Below are positions 1-5,625 of a DNA stretch of 7,511 nucleotides, in pieces (position 1 is the first letter of the stretch; every line of letters begins with the position of its first letter). The notes below the pieces were generated by a model that ran no database searches, had not been told where the DNA came from, and was given only the letters and a program-made list of their open reading frames with translations. The stretch is from DASQUK01 sp046723645 (GTDB lineage Bacteria > Actinomycetota > Acidimicrobiia > Acidimicrobiales > VFJN01): NCBI GenBank assembly GCA_046723645.1, contig JBKOUY010000162.1, positions 1 through 7,511 of the forward strand. The letters are read 5' to 3'. The position numbers were made by a program, and so were the translations under genes.

Positions 1-1
1 C

Positions 2-1324
2 TCCGGCGCCACCCCGAGCGCGCCGGCGCCGGCACCGCGGCGCAGGTTCGTCGCCATCTTGTCCGCCGCGGGCGCCCGGGGGCGCTGGCGGGCGCCGGGG
101 CGCATTACCGCGTTCGCCTTGTGGGGGAACGTCAAGGTCGACCTCCGCCAGGCGGTGATCGACGAGGGGGTGGTGGAGGTGACCGCCTGGGCGATCATGG
201 GCAGCGTCCAGGTCGTGGTGCCGGACGGCATCCAGGTCGACCTCGACGGGATGGTCGTGATGGGCGGCAGCTCGGACCAGACCCACCGCTCGAAGACGCC
301 ACCGCTGCCACACGCTCCCCTCATCCGGGTGCACGCCCGGGGGTTGTGGGGTGGAGTCACGGCCCGAGCCGGCCGGCGGCGGTCGCATTCGTCCGCGTCC
401 AGGCATGGGTACAAGCGCGAGCTCAGGCGTGAGCTCAAGCGCGACATCGTCAGCGCCTACCTCGATGGCAACGTCGACGACCTGCGGGACAGCGCCCGCC
501 AGGCCCTCCGGGCGCTGCAGTCGAGCCTGCCCCCGCCGCCGCCCCCGGCGCCGGGATTCGGGTCCCACCGGCATCGCGAGCGTGGGGGGCGGTGGGACCG
601 GGATCGCTGGTCGCAACGCCCTCCGGGGCCGCAAGGGGCGCCGTCGCCGGGGCCGGACGGGGCACAGGGAGCGCCGCCGCCGGGGCCACCCCGGCCGCCG
701 ATCGACCTGCGCGACTTTTTGCCCCGGTTCCTCACCGACGAACGCGCGCCCGAGCCGGACGGTCGTGCCAACGGCCAGGGCGCACCGGCGCCCCCGGCGG
801 ACGAGACGCGGCTGCCGCACGGGACGCTGACCATCCTGGTGACCGACATGGTCGGCTCCACGGAGCTGGCCGAGCGGTTGGGCGACACGAAGTGGTGGGA
901 GATCCTCCAGGCCCACAACGAGTTCGTGCGGGACCAGCTGGAGCGCCACGGCGGCATCGAGGTGAAGGCGCAGGGCGATGGGTTCCTCGCGGTCTTTGCC
1001 AGCGCGCGGCAGGCGATCCTGTCCGCCGTCGACATCCAGCAGGCCGCCGCCCGCTACAGCACGGAGAACCCGTCCCAGCGGATCCAGCTCAGGGTCGGGC
1101 TGCACACCGGCGAGACCGTCGAGTCCGACGGCGACGTCTTCGGCCAGAACGTCATCCTGGCGGTGCGGATCGCCGACGTCGCAGGCCCAGGCGACGTGCT
1201 GGTGTCGGGGCTCACCCACGACCTCACGGCCGCCGCCGGCGACCTGCGCTTCGGTCCCGGCGAGGAGGTCTCGCTGAAGGGCTTCTCCGCGCCCTGGCGG
1301 GTGCACCGGGTCGCGTGGGCGTAG
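2..1324 (+). CDS. DUF1707/LiaF-like domain fused to class III adenylate/guanylate cyclase (5' partial)
   Basis: The reading frame is open to the left edge, so the start lies outside the window. A TTG at 59 is possible but would cut the motif FVAIL-(6)-GRW (about 47-90), which is typical of the DUF1707-to-LiaF junction. Domains in order: LiaF-like beta-rich repeats with hydrophobic-Gly turns (ALWGNVKVDL, AIMGSVQVVVP, VVMGGS, GLWGGVTA; about 110-360); a charged helix (KRELRRELKRD, about 412-450); a Pro/Gly-rich linker (about 520-805); and a class III cyclase homology domain (about 815-1300). In the cyclase the metal-binding Asp codons are at 845 (LVTDMVGST) and 977 (QGDGF). The substrate-specifying Lys is at 965 and Asp at 1133, the pattern expected for ATP. 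The transition-state Arg is at 1166, but the usual Asn position (1154) is Ile. No membrane segment is visible, so the visible part should be cytosolic. Known: LiaF-type domains occur in cell-envelope stress sensing. Inferred: this domain controls the cyclase. The domain calls are firm; the ligand and activity are not. Confidence 0.88.
   Translation, partial: SGATPSAPAPAPRRRFVAILSAAGARGRWRAPGRITAFALWGNVKVDLRQAVIDEGVVEVTAWAIMGSVQVVVPDGIQVDLDGMVVMGGSSDQTHRSKTPPLPHAPLIRVHARGLWGGVTARAGRRRSHSSASRHGYKRELRRELKRDIVSAYLDGNVDDLRDSARQALRALQSSLPPPPPPAPGFGSHRHRERGGRWDRDRWSQRPPGPQGAPSPGPDGAQGAPPPGPPRPPIDLRDFLPRFLTDERAPEPDGRANGQGAPAPPADETRLPHGTLTILVTDMVGSTELAERLGDTKWWEILQAHNEFVRDQLERHGGIEVKAQGDGFLAVFASARQAILSAVDIQQAAARYSTENPSQRIQLRVGLHTGETVESDGDVFGQNVILAVRIADVAGPGDVLVSGLTHDLTAAAGDLRFGPGEEVSLKGFSAPWRVHRVAWA
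626..691 (+). repeat. Imperfect 33-bp tandem duplication encoding a collagen-like linker
   Basis: Two adjacent 33-bp units (626-658 and 659-691) encode the 11-residue units GPQGAPSPGPD and GAQGAPPPGPP. The core 23 bases (632-654 and 665-687) match at 20 positions by eye. The repeat lies in the flexible linker between the LiaF-like and cyclase domains and keeps frame. It probably arose by slippage or tandem duplication and sets linker length. Confidence 0.7.
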
Positions 1325-1803
1325 GGGGGAAGCGACCCCCCAGCGACGCCGATCGCCGCGCGGTCGAGCGCCTCCTCGGGCGGCCGCCGCAGGGCGAGTT
1401 TGCGGTGGTGCGGCGCCATTCCGACGGCTCACCGCTGGTGATCCGCAATGCGCCGCTGCTCGACGACGGCACGCCGATGCCGACCCGCTACTGGCTGGTC
1501 GGGGAGCCCGAGCGCACCCGGGTCTCGCGCCTCGAGAGCGAGGGGGGCGTGGCGCAGGCCGAGGCCGCGGTGGACCCCAGGGCGGTGGCGGACGCGCACG
1601 CCCGCTACGCGGCCGAGCGCGACGCCGCGTTGCCGCCCGGCCACCGTGGACCCAAGCCTTCGGGCGGCGTGGGCGGCACCCGCACCGGCGTCAAGTGCCT
1701 GCACGCGCACTACGCCTGGCACCTGGCCGGCGGCGACGATCCCGTGGGGCGGTGGGTCCGGGACCACCTGGCTGCCGGTCCCGACGACGCCGACCGCCGG
1801 TAG
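1315..1803 (+). CDS. DUF501 family protein
   Basis: This 162-residue protein belongs to DUF501, a conserved actinobacterial family of unknown biochemical function, usually found between a DivIC/FtsB-like septum gene and an exopolyphosphatase gene. Recognisable blocks are LGRPP (residues 21-25), NAPLLDDGTPMPTRYWL (45-61), SRLESEGGV (71-79) and the C-terminal GVKCLHAHYAWHLAGGDDP (125-143). The GTG at 1315 is chosen because it is the last start before the conserved LGRPP block; the next in-frame GTGs (about 1405) would remove that block. It overlaps the cyclase stop by 10 bp, which suggests translational coupling, though no clear Shine-Dalgarno sequence precedes it. Compared with the homologues I remember, the N-terminal Cys-containing turn (RCPxG) reads RHSDG. 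The ppx gene follows after 12 bp. The family call is firm; the role is unknown. Confidence 0.87.
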   Translation: MGVGGKRPPSDADRRAVERLLGRPPQGEFAVVRRHSDGSPLVIRNAPLLDDGTPMPTRYWLVGEPERTRVSRLESEGGVAQAEAAVDPRAVADAHARYAAERDAALPPGHRGPKPSGGVGGTRTGVKCLHAHYAWHLAGGDDPVGRWVRDHLAAGPDDADRR

Positions 1804-1806
1804 CGT
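1801..1806 (+). promoter_or_regulatory. Possible -10 hexamer (TAGCGT) of a leaderless ppx transcript
   Basis: TAGCGT fits TANNNT and lies 9 nt before the ppx ATG, with no Shine-Dalgarno between them. It overlaps the DUF501 TAG stop, so part of the match is forced by the stop codon. I see no good -35. This is weak evidence for a secondary promoter. Confidence 0.2.
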
Positions 1807-1815
1807 GCTGCGCGG

Positions 1816-2739
1816 ATGACGGCCATTGCCTCCCTGGACATCGGCACCAACTCGACCCGCGTGCTCGTGGCGCGCCCCGCTGATGGGCGGCTCGAGATTC
1901 TCGACCGGCGCAACACGATCACCCGCCTCGGCCAGGGCGTCGGGGCCAGCGGGCGGCTGGCGCCGGAGGCAATCGATCGGACCCTGGCCTGCCTGCGGGA
2001 CTACCGCGAGATCCTCGACCACCACGGCGTCGAGCGCGTGCGGGTCGCGGCCACCTCGGCCTCCCGCGACGCCGCCAACCGCGACGAGTTCTTCGAAGCC
2101 GTGGAGGCGTTGATCGGCACCCGTCCCGAGCTCCTGAGCGGCGACGAGGAGGGACGCCTCTCGTTCCGGGGCGCCACCGGCGAGCTCGACCCGGCCTCCG
2201 GGCCCTTCCTGGCGGTGGACATCGGCGGCGGCTCCACGGAGTTCATCGTCGGCACCGACCGGGTCGACGGTGTGATGTCGGTCGACATCGGGTGCGTGCG
2301 CCTGACCGAGAAGTTCCTGCTGCACGACCCGCCCCAGGCCGAGGAGCTATCGGCCTGCATCAGCCTCACCGACGCCTATCTCGACGACGTGGTCCGCGAG
2401 ATCCCGGCCGCCGCCGAGGCGCGGACGCTGGTCGGGTTGGCCGGCACGATCACGACGGTGGCCGCGGTCGAGATCGGGCTGGAGACGTACGACCGCGACC
2501 GCATCCATCACTTCCACCTGACCCGCGAGGCCGCCGAGGACGTGTTCCGGACGCTGGCCACCGAGTCGCGCGCCGATCGGATCCACAACCCCGGGCTCGA
2601 GGAGGCACGCGCCGACGTGATCGTCGGTGGCTGCTGCGTGCTGGTGGCGCTGTTCCGCCACTTCGGCTTCCACGAGATGATCGTCTCGGAGTCCGACATC
2701 CTCGACGGCCTGGCGCTGAGCCTCCTGGACCCTCGCTAG
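1816..2739 (+). CDS. ppx: Ppx/GppA family exopolyphosphatase
   Basis: This is a 307-residue protein of the ASKHA-fold Ppx/GppA family, which removes terminal phosphate from inorganic polyphosphate and, in some members, from pppGpp. Motifs: phosphate-binding loop 1 DIGTNSTR (residues 8-15); AATSASRDAANRDEF (78-92); catalytic-Glu region LLSGDEEG (106-113); phosphate-binding loop 2 AVDIGGGSTEF (133-143); and the LVGLAGTITTVAA segment (205-217). It ends soon after SDILDGLALSLL (293-304). The length fits the short actinobacterial Ppx proteins and lacks the long C-terminal HD-like extension of E. coli Ppx. The ATG at 1816 begins right at the first beta strand (MTAIASLDIGTNS), so the start is secure. 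It follows DUF501 by 12 bp, as expected for the conserved DUF501-ppx pair, and converges on the following minus-strand gene with 13 bp between stops. Polyphosphate versus pppGpp preference cannot be read from the sequence. Confidence 0.95.
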   Translation: MTAIASLDIGTNSTRVLVARPADGRLEILDRRNTITRLGQGVGASGRLAPEAIDRTLACLRDYREILDHHGVERVRVAATSASRDAANRDEFFEAVEALIGTRPELLSGDEEGRLSFRGATGELDPASGPFLAVDIGGGSTEFIVGTDRVDGVMSVDIGCVRLTEKFLLHDPPQAEELSACISLTDAYLDDVVREIPAAAEARTLVGLAGTITTVAAVEIGLETYDRDRIHHFHLTREAAEDVFRTLATESRADRIHNPGLEEARADVIVGGCCVLVALFRHFGFHEMIVSESDILDGLALSLLDPR

Positions 2740-2752
2740 CTGCGGGCGACGG

Positions 2753-4447
2753 TCAGATCGTCACCTCGTAGAGCGCCCACGGGTCGGCCACGCCCCGGAG
2801 CCGGTGCTCGCCGCGGGATTCGAATCCCAGGCCGCAACCCGCCACCAGGTCCGTCACCGTGCGCGACACCCAGACGGATCCGGGGTCGGCCACGTCGGCG
2901 ATGCGGCTGGCGATGTGGACGCCGATGCCGGCGACGTCCCGGCCGCGCCGTTCGATCTCCGCCGTGTGGATGCCGGCCCGGATCTCGGTGCCGACCGGCG
3001 CCAGCGCATTGCGGAGGTCGCAGGCCGCGCGCACGCCGCGCCCCGGTCCGTCGAAGATGGCCAGCAGCCCGTCGCCGGTGAAGCCGACGAGCTCACCCCG
3101 GTGCTCGGTCAGGCAGCGGGCCGCGACGCTCGAGAACTCGTCGAGCTCGCGCGTCCACCGGGCATCGCCGACGTCCGCTGCCGCAACCGTCGACCCCACG
3201 ATGTCCGCGAAGAGGACGGTGGCCAGGAACCGGTCCGGCGACACCGGCCCGGCCGATGTGCCGACCACGAACTCCTCCACGGCGGCCAGGATCGGTGCGG
3301 TGTCGCCGCTGAACACGAAGTGGTCGTTGCCCGGGAGCTCGACCAGCCGGGCGTTCGGGATGCCGGCCACCAGGTCGTGGGCCTCGTCCATGCCGGCGAT
3401 CGCGTCGTCGGTTCGCTGGATGACCAGCGTGGGAACGCTGATGCTGGACAGGACACCGCTCACGTCGATCGCGAACATCAGCTCGACCAGCCGCCGTGCC
3501 GTGCCGGGGGTCGCCGCCTGGCGCTCCAACCGGCCCAGGAACCGGCGCCCAGCGGACGTGGCACCCATCGTGCCCGCGAGCTGCGCGAACACGGTGCCGG
3601 TCCCCCACGTTCGCTCCAGCCACGGCAGGTTGACGCGGCGGGGGTCCTGGTACCAGGGGTGGCGGGCCCAGGTACCGTGAAGCACCAGCCGCTCGACCCG
3701 ATCGGGGTGCGCCGCCGCCAGCAGGACCGCCAGCGACCCACCCTCCGACGATCCGAACACGGTGCCGCGGTCGATCCCGGCGGCGTCCATCACCGCTCGC
3801 ACGTCGTCGGCCCGCTGCTCGAGCGGCGGTGCTTCGCCGGCGCCGAGGCGTTCGGACAGGCCACTGCCCCGCTTGTCGAGGATGGTGACCCGGGAGAACG
3901 ACCCGAGCCGGCGGAGGAATCGCGCGATGGCGGGATGCTCCCACTGCACCTCGACGTTGGTCGTGAAGCCGGCGATGAGGACGAGGTCGGGGCCCTCGCC
4001 GAACACCTGGTACGCGATGGAGGCGCCGTCGTTGAGGACGTAGTGGGTGCGGGGCGTGGGCTCGAGCGGGGCCTCGGTGTCGGGCGCGCCGCCCGGTCCC
4101 TGGGCCAGCACCGGGTCTGCCGCCGGGCGGGGCTGGTCGAGCTCCTCCACGGGCACGACGAAGCGGTAGCCACGCCCGTGCACCGTCCTGATCATCCGCT
4201 GCGCCTGGCCGTCGTCGCCGACGGCCTGCCGGGCCTGCTTGATGCGGGTCGTGAGGGCCGACTCCGACACGAAGCGATTGCCCCAGACGGAATCGAGCAG
4301 CTCCTCCTTGGTCACGACGCGGTCGCGGTGCGCGATCAGGTAAGCGAGGACGTCGAACACCTGCGGTTCTACATCCACGACCCGATCGCCCGCCCGCAGC
4401 TCGTACGTGTCGGTGTCGATGACGGCGCCCGCGAACCTGAACCGCAC
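2753..4447 (-). CDS. Winged-helix / alpha-beta hydrolase / class III cyclase three-domain protein
   Basis: Residues 1-97 form an OmpR/PhoB-type winged helix, with recognition-helix region SESALTTRIKQARQAVGDD and the C-terminal hairpin IRTVHGRGYRF (86-96). Residues about 135-395 form an alpha/beta hydrolase: nucleophile elbow G-S-S-E-G with Ser234, probable acid Asp348 (or Asp347) and His376 in GNDHF. Residues about 405-564 form a class III cyclase domain: metal Asp415 (FADIVGST) and Asp459 (TGDG), Asp504 and Arg515. The substrate Lys position is Gly455 and the transition-state Asn position is His511 (GVHIASRI). No receiver domain or membrane segment is seen, so this is a cytosolic one-component architecture. 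The GTG at 4447 is used because the winged helix starts there (RFRFAGAVIDTDTYEL). It is divergent from the aminotransferase gene, so autoregulation or control of that gene is plausible. The hydrolase could be a ligand sensor or an active esterase. Domains are firm; function is open. Confidence 0.92.
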   Translation of the reverse strand: MRFRFAGAVIDTDTYELRAGDRVVDVEPQVFDVLAYLIAHRDRVVTKEELLDSVWGNRFVSESALTTRIKQARQAVGDDGQAQRMIRTVHGRGYRFVVPVEELDQPRPAADPVLAQGPGGAPDTEAPLEPTPRTHYVLNDGASIAYQVFGEGPDLVLIAGFTTNVEVQWEHPAIARFLRRLGSFSRVTILDKRGSGLSERLGAGEAPPLEQRADDVRAVMDAAGIDRGTVFGSSEGGSLAVLLAAAHPDRVERLVLHGTWARHPWYQDPRRVNLPWLERTWGTGTVFAQLAGTMGATSAGRRFLGRLERQAATPGTARRLVELMFAIDVSGVLSSISVPTLVIQRTDDAIAGMDEAHDLVAGIPNARLVELPGNDHFVFSGDTAPILAAVEEFVVGTSAGPVSPDRFLATVLFADIVGSTVAAADVGDARWTRELDEFSSVAARCLTEHRGELVGFTGDGLLAIFDGPGRGVRAACDLRNALAPVGTEIRAGIHTAEIERRGRDVAGIGVHIASRIADVADPGSVWVSRTVTDLVAGCGLGFESRGEHRLRGVADPWALYEVTI

Positions 4448-4455
4448 CGGGGCGG

Positions 4456-4461
4456 AGTCTA
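4456..4461 (-). promoter_or_regulatory. Candidate -10 hexamer (TAGACT) for the minus-strand regulator
   Basis: On the minus strand TAGACT fits TANNNT and ends 8 nt before the GTG at 4447. That spacing would start the transcript at or within a base or two of the start codon, giving a leaderless mRNA. No Shine-Dalgarno is present between the two. A -35 element is not evident. Confidence 0.4.
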
Positions 4462-4502
4462 CGGCCGAGCTGCGGTCTTTTCCGCTGGGTGCCGGGCGTG
4501 GC

Positions 4503-4508
4503 TACGGT
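4503..4508 (+). promoter_or_regulatory. Candidate -10 hexamer (TACGGT) for the aminotransferase operon
   Basis: TACGGT fits TANNNT and lies 9 nt before the ATG at 4518, with no Shine-Dalgarno between, again consistent with a leaderless transcript. It sits inside a short inverted repeat, cgtg (4497-4500) and cacg (4509-4512), which could be an operator. The -35 position (about 4480-4485, ttccgc) matches the consensus poorly. Confidence 0.4.
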
Positions 4509-4517
4509 CACGTCTAC

Positions 4518-5603
4518 ATGCCGCCGCTGACCGATCGCGTGCTCATGGGGCCGGGGCCCTGCAACCCGTATCCCGAGGCCGTCGAGGCCTTGGCGCGCCC
4601 CATGCTCGGGCATCTCGACCCTGCGTTCGTCGACATCCTCGACGACACCTGCGCCCGGCTGCGCACCGTCTTCCGCACCAGCAACGCCATGACCCTGCCG
4701 ATCTCGGGCACGGGATCGGCGGGCATGGAGGCGGCGTTCGTCAACGTGGTCGAGGCGGGCGATCCCGTCGTGATCGGCGTCAACGGCGTCTTCGGGGCGC
4801 GCATGTGCGACGTCGCCGCCCGCTGCGGCGCCGAGGTCGTGCGGGTGGACGTGCCCTGGGGCCGGCCGGTCGAGCCCGATAGCCTCCTCGGGGCCCATCC
4901 CGCACCCAAGCTCATCGCCGTGGTCCACGCCGAGACGTCGACCGGCGTGAGGTCCGACATCGCACCGCTGGGGGCGGGCAAGGGCGACGCGCTGCTCCTC
5001 GTCGACTGCGTCACCAGCCTGGGCGGCATCGAGGTCGACGTCGACGGCTGGGCCGTCGACATCGCCTACGCCGGGACGCAGAAGTGCCTGGGCGTGGCGC
5101 CCGGGCTGGCGCCCCTGACCCTGAGCGACCGGGCCCGCGAGCGGCTCGTCGCGCGGAGCCCGAGCTGGTACCTGGACCTGCGGATGATCGGCCGGTACAC
5201 GGGCCCCGCGACCGGGCCGCGGGTCTACCACCACACCGCGCCCGTCTCGATGATCATGTCGCTGCACGCCGGCCTCGGCGCGATCCTCGACGAGGGGCTG
5301 GACGCCGCCATCGCCCGCCACGCCGAGTGCGGGCAGCTGCTGCACGACGGGCTGGCGGATCTCGGGCTCGAGCTGTTCGCCCCCGCCGGCCACCGGCTGC
5401 CCGAGCTGACCACCGTGCTGATCCCCGAGGCCGTCGACGACGCCAAGGTCCGGTCCACGCTGCTCGACCGGTACGGGATCGAGATCGGCGGGGGGTTGGG
5501 CGACTATGCCGGCAGGATGTGGCGGATCGGCTGCATGGGCCACACGGCCCGGCCCCGCAACGTCACGCTGCTGCTCGCGGCCCTGGCGGAGGTCATGGGC
5601 TGA
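4518..5603 (+). CDS. Class V PLP-dependent aminotransferase (alanine/serine-glyoxylate type)
   Basis: This 361-residue fold-type I PLP enzyme most resembles alanine-, serine- or ureidoglycine-glyoxylate aminotransferases. The N-terminal block LMGPGPCNPYPEAVEAL leads to LGHLDPAF. The phosphate-binding segment SGTGSAGMEAA is at residues 63-73, the pyridine-N Asp163 is in LLLVDCVTSLGG, the Schiff-base Lys189 is in GTQKCLG, the YHHTAPVSM block is conserved, and the substrate-carboxylate Arg336 is in MWRIGCMGH. All key residues are present, so it should be active. The ATG at 4518 is used: an in-frame ATG at 4407 would overlap the divergent regulator by 41 bp and adds residues with no similarity to the family. 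It heads a tight operon with a GNAT gene 22 bp downstream. The amino donor cannot be chosen from sequence alone; no purine-degradation or photorespiration gene is adjacent. Confidence 0.93.
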   Translation: MPPLTDRVLMGPGPCNPYPEAVEALARPMLGHLDPAFVDILDDTCARLRTVFRTSNAMTLPISGTGSAGMEAAFVNVVEAGDPVVIGVNGVFGARMCDVAARCGAEVVRVDVPWGRPVEPDSLLGAHPAPKLIAVVHAETSTGVRSDIAPLGAGKGDALLLVDCVTSLGGIEVDVDGWAVDIAYAGTQKCLGVAPGLAPLTLSDRARERLVARSPSWYLDLRMIGRYTGPATGPRVYHHTAPVSMIMSLHAGLGAILDEGLDAAIARHAECGQLLHDGLADLGLELFAPAGHRLPELTTVLIPEAVDDAKVRSTLLDRYGIEIGGGLGDYAGRMWRIGCMGHTARPRNVTLLLAALAEVMG

Positions 5604-5625
5604 TGCTGCGCCGGGCGGACCACCG

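Noticed and set aside
59..61. TTG at 59 as the true start of the cyclase fusion
   Set aside because: The frame is open to base 2 and the upstream residues (PRRRFVAIL) belong to the conserved DUF1707-LiaF junction, so the gene is cut by the window.
450..720. Low-complexity Pro/Gly/Arg-rich stretch considered as a CRISPR-like or mobile repeat region
   Set aside because: The repeat is in frame, only two units, and fits a flexible protein linker; no terminal inverted repeats or regular spacers are present.
592..1314. Long N-terminal extension of the DUF501 protein from 592
   Set aside because: It would overlap the cyclase domain in another frame, and the extra residues are Arg/Ala/Gly-rich noise; family similarity starts after 1315.
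1429..2325. A 298-codon open frame antisense to DUF501 and ppx
   Set aside because: Both genes on the plus strand have clear conserved motifs; the antisense product is a Val/Gly/Ala/His-rich shadow.
2740..2752. Terminator between the convergent ppx and regulator genes
   Set aside because: The 13-bp gap contains no inverted repeat or U-tract.
4407..4517. ATG at 4407 as the aminotransferase start
   Set aside because: It would overlap the divergent regulator's coding start and the promoter region. Family similarity begins at MPPLTDRVLMGPGP (4518).
2804..4882. A 692-codon open frame on the plus strand
   Set aside because: It is antisense to the three-domain regulator and overlaps the aminotransferase start in another frame. 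The translation is Asp/Arg/Gly-rich with no domain.
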